Source: an uncultured Dokdonia sp.
GTDB taxonomy: Bacteria > Bacteroidota > Bacteroidia > Flavobacteriales > Flavobacteriaceae
Direction: 5' to 3'
Assembly (NCBI RefSeq): GCF_947496725.1
Contig: NZ_CANMDS010000001.1
Coordinates: forward strand, 248,001 to 312,000
DNA length: 64,000 bases
The notes under the pieces are model-generated. The model did no database searches and was not told the DNA's origin. It saw only the letters and a program-made list of their open reading frames with translations. Positions 50,746 through 60,807 of this stretch are shown here, piece by piece (position 1 is the stretch's first letter; each line of letters starts with the position of its first letter). A program made the translations under genes and the position numbers.

Positions 50746-51402
50746 ATGGAAGAAAATAGTATAACCTACACGCATACTAATACGTATACCACACTTAATG
50801 ATGTAACCTCACAGACTAAAAATGTATGGGTAGCACTACACGGTATGGGGTATTTATCAAAATATTTTATCAAGTACTTTAAGGCTCTAGATACTACCGA
50901 AAATTATATCATAGCACCACAGGCGCCTAGTAAGTACTATCAAGATAAACGTTTTAAATACATAGGTGCAAGCTGGCTCACTAGAGAAAATATAGAAACC
51001 GAGAAAGAAAATCTCTTTGCCTATCTAGATGCAATGTGGAGCAAAGAACTTGAGAAAATAGGAAATCAAGAAGTACGCTTTATCTTTATGGGTTACTCGC
51101 AAGGAGTCTCTATACTCACCCGCTGGATGGCACACAGAGCGCTATCTTGTGATTATCTACTGCTACACTCTGGTGCGATACCTCAAGAACTCGAAGCAAC
51201 AGACTTTAATTATTTACCACAAAGCACTACAGTTACTTATCTCTATGGAGATGAGGATGAGTACATCACAGAAGCCCGTAAGACAGAGCAACAGCTCAAA
51301 GGTTCGGCGTTGTTTGGAGAAAGGTTAAATGTGCAGGTGTTTAAAGGAAAGCACGAGGTGCACGTTCCGTTTATAAATGAGATAAGTACTCAACTTATGT
51401 AA
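50746..51402 (+). CDS. phospholipase/carboxylesterase-type alpha/beta hydrolase
   Basis: A 218-residue hydrolase. GYSQG in FIFMGYSQGVSILTRWMA is the nucleophile elbow, Asp is likely in YLYGDEDEYI, and the His in FKGKHEVHVPF. The start VWVALHGMGYLSKYF and the plan fit the acyl-protein-thioesterase/carboxylesterase family, which cleaves short or long acyl esters. No signal peptide is present, so it acts in the cytoplasm. It converges with the OmpA-family gene across a terminator. Confidence 0.85.
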   Translation: MEENSITYTHTNTYTTLNDVTSQTKNVWVALHGMGYLSKYFIKYFKALDTTENYIIAPQAPSKYYQDKRFKYIGASWLTRENIETEKENLFAYLDAMWSKELEKIGNQEVRFIFMGYSQGVSILTRWMAHRALSCDYLLLHSGAIPQELEATDFNYLPQSTTVTYLYGDEDEYITEARKTEQQLKGSALFGERLNVQVFKGKHEVHVPFINEISTQLM

Positions 51403-51418
51403 GTACTGGTTATGAGTA

Positions 51419-51434
51419 CGCTTTCGCGAAAGCG
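51419..51434. repeat. dispersed palindrome, copy 17
   Basis: Perfect 16-base palindrome extended by TA on both sides, 16 bases after the hydrolase stop and about 10 before the terminator stem. Confidence 0.9.
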
Positions 51435-51441
51435 TAAACCC

Positions 51442-51474
51442 AAAAAAAAAGCAACATAGACTGTTGCTTTTTTT
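51442..51474. terminator. bidirectional intrinsic terminator
   Basis: GCAACA (51451-51456), loop TAGAC, TGTTGC (51462-51467), with A and T runs on the two sides; short stem but well-formed. Confidence 0.75.
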
Positions 51475-51490
51475 ATGAATGATTATATCT

Positions 51491-53515
51491 CTAGTAACCT
51501 GTTATCTCAAACTCACTACGCCTGTTGAGCTGGTGTTCCTCTTCTGTACATCGTCCAGCTGGACAATATACTACTGGCTGGCTGTTACCATAACCTTGAT
51601 ACTGTATGCGAGTAGGGTCTATTCCTTTTTCTACAAGATAATCAAAGGTAGCTTTTGCTCTGTTTTGTGATAACGGAACATTATATGCCTCTGGCCCACG
51701 ACTATCTGTATGAGATTGTATTTTCATTTTGATACGTTTATACTTTATAAGCTTTGCAGCAAGCTCATCGAGTACAACTTGAGAATCTTCTCTTATACTG
51801 TATAAATCAAAATCAAAGTAAATAGGAGCTACATCTATAAATAGCTTACCTTCTTTTTCTACCACTTGTGGCGACTGTGTGTCTGTGAGTAACTCAAAGC
51901 GACTAGGGTCCTTATCTTTAAGATCTTTTGCAAGATTCTTTTGTTTCATCATCGTGAGTTCGGACTCGGTAAATATGCGATTTACTTTAATCACATAAGG
52001 AGCTTCTTGCACGCCTCTTATCTGGAAGTCTAAGCTACCTTGCTCGTGGTTATCTCCAGAACCTATAAATGTATAATCATCTACAGTAAGTGGCACGGTA
52101 AAAGTGTCCGTAGCGGCTTGTGTCTTGCTGTAAATTTCTTTTCCTTGATATCCTATAATCTTTATAGTTGCATCACTTATTAACTCATTTGTCACAGCAT
52201 CTCTTATTTCAAATCGTGAGTTAAACTTTCTAGTAATAAGCTCACCTGTCTGGACAAAACTATAAATATCATCATCTTTTCCACTTCTGCTTGTTGCAAA
52301 AAGACCTTCGTTTTGAGAGTAGTATGTGAGACTAAAGTCATCATAAGACGAGTTTACAGGTGCACCTAGATTAATAGGTTCTGTAAACCCTTTTACGGTA
52401 AGTGGGGCTACAAAGATGTCTAATAATCCTAGTCCTAATCTTCCGTCTGTAGCAAAGTATAAGTCCCCACTGTCTGACACATAAGGAAATTGCTCTCTGT
52501 GAACTGTATTTATAGTAGGTCCTAAATTTACGGGTGTACCATAAGAGCCATCAAGGTGTACCGTGACATAATAAATATCATAACCACCTAGACCGCCATC
52601 CATATCTGAAGCAAAGTAAAGACGCTTACCATCTTTAGAAAGTGTAGGGTGCATATATGAAAATTCCTCCTTTACAAAAGGTAATCGCTCTGCCTCTCTC
52701 CAAACCTCATCTATGCGCACACTTTTATATAAGTGAACACGGTTAGTCCCTTCTTCATCAAAAATTCTTTTTGAATCACTTTTTTCATAAGCGCTACGTG
52801 AGATGTACATCTCATCACCTGCAGCGTTAAAGCTTATGTTACCATCGTGCAATGAAGAATTTACACCTTGACCCAAACGAACGGCTTCACCAGCTAGTTC
52901 ATTTTTATCATTAACTCGTACTCCATAAATATCGAGAAATGGTCTTTGCGTAGACTTAAAACGTTTTGCAAATAAAGTTCTAAAAACCTCATCATTGAGA
53001 CGGTCTGAGGTAAAGAATACACTATCACCTACACGTACAGGTCCAAAATCATCTGCCTCTGAGCTTATGTTACTCTTTGTAGCATCAAATTTAGGATTAC
53101 TGCTAGATAAGGCTTTGACTGTTTCTAGCGCTTTAGTTTTATCAAAATCTTCTCCTTTGTTTTTATAATAAGCTTCAAGATAGTTTAATGCCTCTGCGCC
53201 CTCACCGGTGACCGTTAGTGCGTGGTACATTTTAAAATTAAATTCATTATCAAACGCTCTATCTTGATCATTAAAACGCTCATTTACAAGTTGATTAAGA
53301 TATAAGGCTGCACTTTTATAATCTTGACCTAAGTAGTATGCATCTATTACTTTACTTAAGTTTTCTTTAGAGTTATTATCCTTAAGTGCTTGCTCATAAT
53401 AATGTGCAGCACCTATATAATCTCCTCTCTTAAAGAACCGATCTCCTTTTTTAGATTGTGCAATGACTGTTGTACTCAGGCACAGTATTGCTAGTAGTAG
53501 GTATATATTTTTCAT
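51491..53515 (-). CDS. OmpA-family protein with TPR-like and PD40 propeller parts (PorE-like)
   Basis: A 674-residue secreted protein. Signal peptide, then TPR-like helices (residues about 25-140), then a propeller of PD40 units (SRSAYEKSDSK, MHPTLSKDGKRLYFASDMDG, YVSDSGDLYFATDGRLG) and a carboxypeptidase-regulatory-like domain (about 435-515), and at the end an OmpA domain binding peptidoglycan: IYFDFDLYSIREDS, SHTDSRGPEAYNVPLSQNRA. The order matches PorE of the type IX secretion system and its paralogues that go with T9SS type B substrates. It follows PorP/SprF by one base. Confidence 0.9.
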   Translation of the reverse strand: MKNIYLLLAILCLSTTVIAQSKKGDRFFKRGDYIGAAHYYEQALKDNNSKENLSKVIDAYYLGQDYKSAALYLNQLVNERFNDQDRAFDNEFNFKMYHALTVTGEGAEALNYLEAYYKNKGEDFDKTKALETVKALSSSNPKFDATKSNISSEADDFGPVRVGDSVFFTSDRLNDEVFRTLFAKRFKSTQRPFLDIYGVRVNDKNELAGEAVRLGQGVNSSLHDGNISFNAAGDEMYISRSAYEKSDSKRIFDEEGTNRVHLYKSVRIDEVWREAERLPFVKEEFSYMHPTLSKDGKRLYFASDMDGGLGGYDIYYVTVHLDGSYGTPVNLGPTINTVHREQFPYVSDSGDLYFATDGRLGLGLLDIFVAPLTVKGFTEPINLGAPVNSSYDDFSLTYYSQNEGLFATSRSGKDDDIYSFVQTGELITRKFNSRFEIRDAVTNELISDATIKIIGYQGKEIYSKTQAATDTFTVPLTVDDYTFIGSGDNHEQGSLDFQIRGVQEAPYVIKVNRIFTESELTMMKQKNLAKDLKDKDPSRFELLTDTQSPQVVEKEGKLFIDVAPIYFDFDLYSIREDSQVVLDELAAKLIKYKRIKMKIQSHTDSRGPEAYNVPLSQNRAKATFDYLVEKGIDPTRIQYQGYGNSQPVVYCPAGRCTEEEHQLNRRSEFEITGY

Positions 53516-53516
53516 C

Positions 53517-54437
53517 TTAATAAAATCTAGGTGAGATGTATCTTTTCTGTAAGCCTAATATGTCAAAAGTGTATAACAATACAATCTCGTGACTCCCATT
53601 ATTAAAGCTGTTAAGATCACTTACATTAAAATCGTAGCTATAACCTAATTTGAGACTGTTTGTGATATTAAAGCCGGCAAGAGCTGCGATAGCATCTTGA
53701 TGTCTATATGAGACACCTAGCTCAAATTTATCATCATAAAGTGCGTTTACAGAGAGGTCAAAAGTAAGTGGTGCACCACTCACCCACTTTGCTACACCAG
53801 AAGGCTTGATCTTGAGCATATCTGTCACCTCATAAACATATCCAGCCATTAAGTAAGCAGTAGGATCCTTTTTATAAAGTACAGAGCTTCCTCCATCTTC
53901 AAATCTATTTTCTATTTTATAAGGAATCACACTAGGAGAACTTAAGCCTACGTAATAATTTTCTTTAAAGAGAAATACCCCAGCACCTACATTAAGAGAT
54001 GTTGTCTGGCCATTTTGAAAGGCTTGGTCACTTGTAATATTTTGCCCCGTAAAATCAAGACTCTGGTTATCTACCCCTAGTTTTAACCCAAATGATAGAT
54101 TAGTACTTTCTGCTACATTAATTCTGTAAGCAAAGTTTACATTAAAATTATTTGTAGTAAGTACATCTCCTATCTGGTCATTTACATAATTAACACCTAT
54201 CTCTACTCGCTCGTTGAGTGGGATGTTTGCAAAAACGTTTGCTGTGGTAGGAGCTCCTTCAAGACCTACCCATTGCGATCTGTATAGACTCCCTATGCGT
54301 ATGAGTCCTGGCTCATTAATCATATATGCAGGGTTTACCACACCCTGATTGTACATATACTGCGTGTACTGTGGTTCTTGTTGTGCGAGCGTAGATAAAC
54401 TACAAAATGCCGCTAGTATGAATAATCTAAATTTCAT
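53517..54437 (-). CDS. PorP/SprF family type IX secretion membrane protein
   Basis: A 306-residue outer-membrane protein. After a signal peptide (CSLSTLAQ), QEPQYTQYMYNQGVVNPAYM, then SLYRSQWVGLEGAPTTANVFANIP, are the start of the PorP/SprF family; the end NNGSHEIVLLYTFDILGLQKRYISPRFY is also typical. It is a beta-barrel paired with the adhesin-like substrate and secures its secretion or attachment. Gaps of 1 and 15 bases tie it to the OmpA-family gene and the adhesin. Confidence 0.93.
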   Translation of the reverse strand: MKFRLFILAAFCSLSTLAQQEPQYTQYMYNQGVVNPAYMINEPGLIRIGSLYRSQWVGLEGAPTTANVFANIPLNERVEIGVNYVNDQIGDVLTTNNFNVNFAYRINVAESTNLSFGLKLGVDNQSLDFTGQNITSDQAFQNGQTTSLNVGAGVFLFKENYYVGLSSPSVIPYKIENRFEDGGSSVLYKKDPTAYLMAGYVYEVTDMLKIKPSGVAKWVSGAPLTFDLSVNALYDDKFELGVSYRHQDAIAALAGFNITNSLKLGYSYDFNVSDLNSFNNGSHEIVLLYTFDILGLQKRYISPRFY

Positions 54438-54452
54438 AATATGCTTTTTATT

Positions 54453-57400
54453 TTATCTACTTAAGTAAAAGTTACCGTCTATAGGTTCTGTCTCCGAGTC
54501 GTTTGGATAAAGGATATAGAAATACACACCCGTAGGTAATTGATCTCCTAGTCCTGAGCCCGTGTTTGCACTTCCGTCAAAGGCTGGAGTATTTTTATTT
54601 CCTCTATACACGATCGTTCCGTATCTATTAAAGATTTGAATATCAAAATTTGGATATAAATCTGGGTACGTTCCTAAGTCTAGAAAATCGTTTTGACCAT
54701 CACCATTGTCAGACACCCCGTCAGATATCTCTTGTTGGCAGCTACCATCTGTAAGTGGTAAGATATCGGCTAGGTATGAAACTCTTTCAGACTCACAACC
54801 ATTTTCATCTATGGCAGCCACATAATACGTGACATTATTTTCTAGCAATGTGGATAATGGTAAGGGGGAGCCCGCTTCCGCGAAAGCGTACCAATTATAA
54901 ACTGCCGCTCCAGTAACTAAAATATCTCCCAAAGTCTGATCATCATTAATACAAAACGTCTCTGGATTTGCTACCGAAGGTGTATCTATCGCAGTTATAG
55001 TAAAATTGATAGTCGCATCATCATCACCACAGTTGTCATTTTCTACGAGGTACATATATGAGAATGTCCCAGGTTCAAAATCACCTATAGACAGTAATCC
55101 ATCCTCTATAGTAAGCGATGTATCTAGATTAATAAACTGTCCCGTTACATCTGCCCCATCGCTCAAAAAGTCAAAAAGCGAGAGTATATAATCACCAGGA
55201 CAAATAAAGGTGTCTAGATCTTCTCCTGCATTTGCGATTCCGTTTACAGTGACATTTACCCAAGCAAAGGCCTCTGGACACACATCTGTAGCAGCAATGG
55301 TATAAATATAATCTCCATCTAGAGCGGTCATAGGGTCTATTATCGCTTCGCTTGAAGAAGAAACATAACCACCAGGACCTGTCCAAGTTCCTGTTGTATC
55401 TGGAGTACCAGACAGTGATAAAAATAAATCAAGTGGCGCATCATCTTGACACAGTACAATACTTGAGGTAATACCCGGATCTTCTTGCTCAAAGACTGTA
55501 AAGTCTAGTGTAGCTTGGGCATCACAACCATTTTCTGTAGTGGTCGCATATATAAAACTAAAATCCTGCTCACCATCTATCTCCGGAAAGAAAAAGAAGT
55601 TATCTACCACTTCACCTGTTACCGCATCTGTAAACTCACCTAGAGGTCCAGAATAAATAACCTCAACACCGTTTGTTTCTAACAATGAGATAAGACTCAC
55701 AAATCCAGCCTCGTCACAAATAGTAACACCAGCAGTATCTTCTCCAGGATAATTATTTTCAAAAAATGAAACTGTAACTGTTGCACTTAATGCTTCGCAA
55801 ACACCGTTTGCTGGTGCCGTATATATATAGTTACCTTCGGCATTTATTGTAGGGTCAAAAATTGCTTCATTATCTGTAGTTATATATCCATCAGGACCTG
55901 TCCAAGTTCCCGTTGTAGCAGGAGTACCTTCTAAAAAGTCAAATAAGTTTACAACATCATCTACAGCACAGGTCTCATAAATTGCGTCTACACCTGCACT
56001 TACACTTTCAAATATGGTAAACTCTAGTGTCGCACTATCTATACAACCGTCATCTGAAGTTGTCGTATAAGTAAAATTAAAGGTCGCTTGCCCATCTATC
56101 TCTGCATATAAAAATGGATTTGCAACTTCCTCGCCACTTACCGTATCTGTCCACACTCCTTGTGTTCCTTCATAAATAGTATCTGTATCATTTGTATCTA
56201 ATAAATTGATAAGATCAATAGGAGACTCTGCATCTACATCACATATCTCTACGCCTGCGGTATCTTCTCCTGCATACAGAAACTCAAGTAGCGTTATACT
56301 TAATGTTGCCATATCTTCATCACAACTTTCATTGCTAGGCACGGTGTATACATAATCTCCTGCGGCATTAGTCGCTGGATCATAATTTGCTACATTATCT
56401 GTAGTAGTGTATCCATCTGGACCCGTCCAAGTACCATTAGTATCTGGACTTCCTTCTAGTAGCGTAAAAAGATCTACCTCTTCACTGTTTCCGCAAATGT
56501 CTACCAGAGTATCATCTCCGGCTTCATATTGCTCATAAATAGTAAAGCTCAATGTAGCACTATCTGTACAGTCACTAGCGCTAGTTGTTGTGTTGTATAC
56601 AAAATCAAAGGTTTGTGAACCTCCAGTAATTTCTGGAATGACAAAGTTATTATCTACCACAGTAGATGTTGCTGTGTCTGTCCATACACCATCTGGCCCT
56701 ACATATACTGTTTGTACACCATCTGTCTCTAGTAAATCTGTAAGTGTAAGTGTTTCTTCATTCTCACAAAATTCAAGATCTGCAGTATCTTCTCCTGCAT
56801 AGTTTGGGTTTGTAATGATTAGGGTAATTTGAGTAGTTTGAGTATCACAGGGATGATCCTCATTAATTTCTGAAGAACACCCGTAAGGTATTTCAAAAAT
56901 TTGTTCTTCTATTGCCTCTGCATTATACTCCTCATCTACAGTAAACTCAAAAACATATGTTCCAGCAGCTGTGAGAGGATCGAGGTTTGATAAATCTATA
57001 GTACCTTGACTTGTATACTCTGGATCTTCTGTCGTTGTAGCGATATCACCTGTGTTAGAAACTAATCCTAAATCTGAAGGTCCAGAAACCAATGTCCAGT
57101 TAGTGTAATCATTATTAGGATAATCATACAGCACTCCATTTTCTGTAGTAAATTCTACATAATCATATAGATTTAAACTTCCCAGCGTTTCATCTGTAGT
57201 ACAAAATGTTGCTTCATTTTCATTTTGACTAAAAGGTCTTACCGATTCATAAAATGTAAAACCTATGGTACTTGTCGCATCATTACAAACGGTAGACCTA
57301 CTTTCTACAAAATATTGGTACTCGTAAGTTCGTGATCCAAACCTGGGGTTACTCATTACTAGATCTGCATAAACTTGAGCAAGATTAATTACAGAATCTG

Positions 57401-58280
57401 CTGGACCCGTGATTTGACCAGTAGGATCTGTCGCATCTAGCCATATTCCTTCTATATTTTCGTTTACTAAAAACTCATCTTCTAATAAATCAATATCTCC
57501 ATCATAATTACCAGCTATAAGTTCTGTATCACAGATATTAAATTGATTTGCAAATCCAGCAAAAGGTTCTCTTACCACAGATACTGTGACGGTTGTAGAC
57601 TGCTCTGCATCACAAGGTGTTATACCTGGCACTGTATAAACTAGCTCAAATGTCTCTTCATCTACAAGCGGCGGACCCTCTTGATATGGAATATTTACAT
57701 TAAGAAAACGATTACCAGATATAGATGCAAAATTAGGGCTCGACCCAGTATATGTCCAGACGCCATTACTATGCGGACTAGGATTAGAAAGCATAGTTTG
57801 AAACAAGTCAATCTCTGTAAACTGCATACACTCTGCTGGTGGTGCAGGCTGGCATACCTGTAGATTTATTGCCCCATCCATCGTGTTTGCAACAGTACCA
57901 GAATAAGGACCTAGTACTATATTAAATAAGTATTGCACATCTTCTGGACAGCCAGATGTACCGCTCAAAAATTCAAATTGATAGTCTGTATCTAGTTCTG
58001 AAGAGTTATCAAGATCCCATAAATAGAGATCACCAGTAACCACATCAAGTGCAAAATTAAAGTTTGGGTCAAACCACATACCATCTGCAGCAGTAATCGT
58101 TGTACCACTCAGCGCAGAGAACTCGTCATATAGATTTATGATTCCATCTGGAGTACCGTTGTTATCACCGTCTACAACAGTCATATCACAGACAGTAAAA
58201 GTCTCTGTGTCACCACATTGTGCAAATGTTGTTGTAGCTACGGTTACAAAAAAGATAAGAAACAGGTATAATTTCCCCAT
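54453..58280 (-). CDS. large surface adhesin with type IX type B sorting domain
   Basis: A 1275-residue secreted protein with signal peptide (VTVATTTFAQCGD). It is made of Ig-like domains, and residues about 495-1010 contain three tandem modules of about 170 residues, each starting with (Y/P)AGEDTAGVEICD-like sequence and having a GTWTGPDGY element in the middle. The C terminus holds the gliding-motility-associated (CHU_C) domain: DNGDGQNDFLDLGTYPDLYP, then FDIQIFNRYGTIVYRGN and PTGVYFYILYP. This is the type B sorting signal for T9SS. Cys residues recur once per Ig unit. A single-mismatch palindrome copy is read AFAEA near residue 1130. Ligand unknown. Confidence 0.9.
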   Translation of the reverse strand: MGKLYLFLIFFVTVATTTFAQCGDTETFTVCDMTVVDGDNNGTPDGIINLYDEFSALSGTTITAADGMWFDPNFNFALDVVTGDLYLWDLDNSSELDTDYQFEFLSGTSGCPEDVQYLFNIVLGPYSGTVANTMDGAINLQVCQPAPPAECMQFTEIDLFQTMLSNPSPHSNGVWTYTGSSPNFASISGNRFLNVNIPYQEGPPLVDEETFELVYTVPGITPCDAEQSTTVTVSVVREPFAGFANQFNICDTELIAGNYDGDIDLLEDEFLVNENIEGIWLDATDPTGQITGPADSVINLAQVYADLVMSNPRFGSRTYEYQYFVESRSTVCNDATSTIGFTFYESVRPFSQNENEATFCTTDETLGSLNLYDYVEFTTENGVLYDYPNNDYTNWTLVSGPSDLGLVSNTGDIATTTEDPEYTSQGTIDLSNLDPLTAAGTYVFEFTVDEEYNAEAIEEQIFEIPYGCSSEINEDHPCDTQTTQITLIITNPNYAGEDTADLEFCENEETLTLTDLLETDGVQTVYVGPDGVWTDTATSTVVDNNFVIPEITGGSQTFDFVYNTTTSASDCTDSATLSFTIYEQYEAGDDTLVDICGNSEEVDLFTLLEGSPDTNGTWTGPDGYTTTDNVANYDPATNAAGDYVYTVPSNESCDEDMATLSITLLEFLYAGEDTAGVEICDVDAESPIDLINLLDTNDTDTIYEGTQGVWTDTVSGEEVANPFLYAEIDGQATFNFTYTTTSDDGCIDSATLEFTIFESVSAGVDAIYETCAVDDVVNLFDFLEGTPATTGTWTGPDGYITTDNEAIFDPTINAEGNYIYTAPANGVCEALSATVTVSFFENNYPGEDTAGVTICDEAGFVSLISLLETNGVEVIYSGPLGEFTDAVTGEVVDNFFFFPEIDGEQDFSFIYATTTENGCDAQATLDFTVFEQEDPGITSSIVLCQDDAPLDLFLSLSGTPDTTGTWTGPGGYVSSSSEAIIDPMTALDGDYIYTIAATDVCPEAFAWVNVTVNGIANAGEDLDTFICPGDYILSLFDFLSDGADVTGQFINLDTSLTIEDGLLSIGDFEPGTFSYMYLVENDNCGDDDATINFTITAIDTPSVANPETFCINDDQTLGDILVTGAAVYNWYAFAEAGSPLPLSTLLENNVTYYVAAIDENGCESERVSYLADILPLTDGSCQQEISDGVSDNGDGQNDFLDLGTYPDLYPNFDIQIFNRYGTIVYRGNKNTPAFDGSANTGSGLGDQLPTGVYFYILYPNDSETEPIDGNFYLSR
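54873..54888. repeat. dispersed palindrome, degenerate copy 18, inside the adhesin gene
   Basis: CGCTTCCGCGAAAGCG: one transition (T to C) in the left arm breaks the palindrome. Read as Ala-Phe-Ala-Glu-Ala in the adhesin; the change alters Lys to Glu, so selection on the protein may explain the difference. Confidence 0.8.
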
Positions 58281-58441
58281 AATTAGACTGGTTTAGTGTC
58301 GCAAATATAGGTGAGACCTCTATAAAAAACTCGTTATAGTGCTTATTTGTATAGTTGTACTACATAATTGTATGATTAATACTACAAAAAAGCTATGCGT
58401 TATCTTCTATAAATTAGATTTTGTAGTGATGCGTTTAATAC

Positions 58442-58457
58442 CGCTTTCGCGAAAGCG
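58442..58457. repeat. dispersed palindrome, copy 19
   Basis: Perfect 16-base palindrome, immediately after the A/T run of the dnaK terminator on the minus strand. Confidence 0.9.
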
Positions 58458-58496
58458 CAAAAAAAAATCCCCTTAACTTTACGTTAAAGGGATTTT
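58458..58496 (-). terminator. intrinsic terminator of dnaK
   Basis: AAAATCCCCTTAAC (58464-58477), loop TTTAC, GTTAAAGGGATTTT (58483-58496), one mismatch; on the minus strand a run of T follows. It lies about 93 bases after the dnaK stop. Confidence 0.8.
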
Positions 58497-58588
58497 CATA
58501 TATATAGTGTCTCAGTAAATTATTGATTTTTATTAAGCAAATATTTCACTTCTTCAAAAATCTATACTTCGACTACGCTTAGTAAATA

Positions 58589-60493
58589 TTACTTAACTTC
58601 TTCGAAGTCTACGTCTTCTACATCACTAGCAGTATCTCCGCCAGCATCTGGTCCAGCTTGTGCATCTGGTCCTGGTTGCCCAGCAGCATCTGCTTGTGCT
58701 TTGTACATCTCTTCAGATGCAACTTTCCAAGCTTCGTTGATTTTATCTAGTGCTGGAGTAATCGCGTCTACAGACTTAGTCTCGTAAGCTGCTTTAAGCT
58801 CTGCAAGTGCATCTTCGATAGGCTTCTTCTTATCGTCAGATAATTTATCACCAAACTCAGTAAGTTGTTTTTCCGTTTGGAAAATCATACCATCTGCCTC
58901 GTTTATTTTATCTGCAGTTTCTTTTGCTTTTTTATCAGACTCTGCATTTGCTTCTGCCTCTGCTTTCATCTTTGCAATTTCTTCTTCAGATAGTCCAGAA
59001 GATGCCTCGATACGAATATCTTGAGATTTTCCAGTTGCTTTATCTACTGCACTTACTTTGATGATACCATTTGCATCAATATCAAAAGCTACCTCAATTT
59101 GTGGTACACCTCTTTGTGCTGGTGGGATATCAGTTAACTGGAAACGACCTATCGTTTTGTTATCTGCCGCCATAGGGCGCTCACCTTGTAGTACGTGTAT
59201 ATCTACACTAGGCTGATTATCTGCCGCTGTAGAGAATACTTGTGACTTCTTAGTAGGTATTGTAGTGTTTGCTTCTATAAGTTTTGTAAATACATTACCC
59301 ATAGTCTCAATACCTAATGAAAGTGGTGTTACGTCTAGTAGTAATACATCTTTTACATCTCCAGTAAGTACTCCTCCTTGTATTGCTGCTCCTACGGCAA
59401 CAACCTCATCTGGGTTTACTCCTTTTGACGGTGCTTTACCAAAGAACTTCTCTACCGCTGCCTGTACTGCAGGGATACGAGTAGATCCTCCTACAAGAAT
59501 AATCTCATCGATATCTCCTGTACTTAATCCAGCAGATTTAAGTGCTGTCTGGCAAGGCTCTATTGTTCTTTTTACTAGGTCGTCTATTAACGCTTCAAAT
59601 TTTGCACGGCTCAATGTACGTACTAAGTGCTTAGGCCCAGAAGCCGTTGCAGTTACATAAGGAAGGTTAATTTCTGTCTGTGTAGAAGAAGAAAGCTCAA
59701 TCTTAGCCTTTTCTGCAGCTTCTTTAAGACGTTGTAAAGCCATTGGGTCTTTACGTAGGTCCATATCCTCATCTGCAATAAACTCTTCTGCTAGCCAGTT
59801 TATGATTTTTTGATCTACGTCATCACCACCTAAGTGTGTATCACCATCTGTAGATAATACTTCAAAAACGCCATCTCCTAGTTCTAATATAGATACATCG
59901 TGTGTTCCTCCTCCAAAGTCAAAAACAACGATTTTTTGATCTGTATCTTTTTTATCAAGACCATAAGCAAGTGCTGCTGCTGTAGGCTCATTTATGATAC
60001 GCTCTACTTTAAGACCTGCAATCTCTCCAGCTTCTTTTGTAGCCTGACGTTGAGAATCGTTAAAGTATGCTGGAACTGTAATTACAGCTCTTGTTACATC
60101 TTGTCCTAAGTAATCTTCTGCCGTTTTCTTCATTTTTTGAAGCGTCATTGCAGATAATTCTTGAGGTGTATATAAACGGCCATCTATGTCTACACGTGGT
60201 GTATCATTGTCACCTTTTACTACTTTATATGCTGCACGCTCTGCCTCTTTGCTAGATTCAGAAAACTTGTTACCCATAAAACGCTTTACAGAAGCGATAG
60301 TCTTTGTAGGGTTTGTTACAGCTTGTCTTTTTGCAGGGTCTCCTACTTTAATCTCACCACCTTCTACAAAGGCAATGACAGATGGAGTAGTTCTCTTACC
60401 TTCTGCATTAGGGATTACCGTAGGCTCGTTACCTTCCATTACAGCAACGCACGAGTTGGTAGTACCCAAGTCAATTCCTATTATTTTACTCAT
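58589..60493 (-). CDS. dnaK: chaperone DnaK (Hsp70)
   Basis: A 634-residue Hsp70. The ATPase domain starts with [21 protein letters not shown] and holds [17 protein letters not shown] and [13 protein letters not shown]; the substrate-binding domain begins with [15 protein letters not shown], and the C-terminal tail is acidic with [11 protein letters not shown]. It folds proteins with DnaJ and GrpE, neither of which is next to it here. Note the His in GGGTHD where many DnaK proteins have Phe. The length is full. The upstream 314-base gap is shared with the TetR-like gene. Confidence 0.97.
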   Translation of the reverse strand: MSKIIGIDLGTTNSCVAVMEGNEPTVIPNAEGKRTTPSVIAFVEGGEIKVGDPAKRQAVTNPTKTIASVKRFMGNKFSESSKEAERAAYKVVKGDNDTPRVDIDGRLYTPQELSAMTLQKMKKTAEDYLGQDVTRAVITVPAYFNDSQRQATKEAGEIAGLKVERIINEPTAAALAYGLDKKDTDQKIVVFDFGGGTHDVSILELGDGVFEVLSTDGDTHLGGDDVDQKIINWLAEEFIADEDMDLRKDPMALQRLKEAAEKAKIELSSSTQTEINLPYVTATASGPKHLVRTLSRAKFEALIDDLVKRTIEPCQTALKSAGLSTGDIDEIILVGGSTRIPAVQAAVEKFFGKAPSKGVNPDEVVAVGAAIQGGVLTGDVKDVLLLDVTPLSLGIETMGNVFTKLIEANTTIPTKKSQVFSTAADNQPSVDIHVLQGERPMAADNKTIGRFQLTDIPPAQRGVPQIEVAFDIDANGIIKVSAVDKATGKSQDIRIEASSGLSEEEIAKMKAEAEANAESDKKAKETADKINEADGMIFQTEKQLTEFGDKLSDDKKKPIEDALAELKAAYETKSVDAITPALDKINEAWKVASEEMYKAQADAAGQPGPDAQAGPDAGGDTASDVEDVDFEEVK

Positions 60494-60607
60494 TATATAT
60501 GTATTTAAGTGTTATTTAATTTTTTCAACACTCACAAATAGACAAGGAGTATGCCATCGGTCAAAGTATGACAAGGTGTCATTATTAAATAATAAAGGTT
60601 TTAATTA

Positions 60608-60623
60608 CGCTTTCGCGAAAGCG
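60608..60623. repeat. dispersed palindrome, copy 20
   Basis: Perfect 16-base palindrome extended to TTACGC...GCGTAA, in the divergent dnaK/TetR-like gap. Confidence 0.9.
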
Positions 60624-60781
60624 TAAAACCACATAGCACCACTCACTACTCTAATCAACCAACTATTAACCATCGCAAAGCAAACATCTTACAAGCAACT
60701 ACAAAAAGGGATTTCATATAATTTGAAATAATTTTAACGTAACTTTTGTTTAATAGTATTGTTGCAAGGTTAAACATAATG

Positions 60782-60789
60782 TATCTTTA
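60782..60789 (+). promoter_or_regulatory. likely -7 element TATCTTTA of the TetR-like gene
   Basis: A near match to the Bacteroidota consensus, with TTG at 60762-60764, 17 bases upstream, and 18 bases before the ATG. Confidence 0.45.
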
Positions 60790-60807
60790 CATCAAACAAC
60801 GAATATT

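Larger units (their letters stand above)
58281..58588. other. gene-free stretch of 308 bases between the adhesin and dnaK
   Basis: It holds the adhesin promoter region, one dispersed palindrome (58442) and the dnaK terminator (58464). No coding frame, RNA or operator is otherwise seen. Confidence 0.5.
60494..60807. other. gene-free stretch of 314 bases between dnaK and the TetR-like gene
   Basis: Holds a dispersed palindrome at 60608 and the promoter candidate at 60782. No CIRCE-like element, known from HrcA-controlled genes, was found before dnaK. Confidence 0.5.

Noticed and set aside
58281-60807. CIRCE-type heat-shock operator near dnaK
   Set aside because: No TTAGCACTC-type inverted repeat on either side of the gene.
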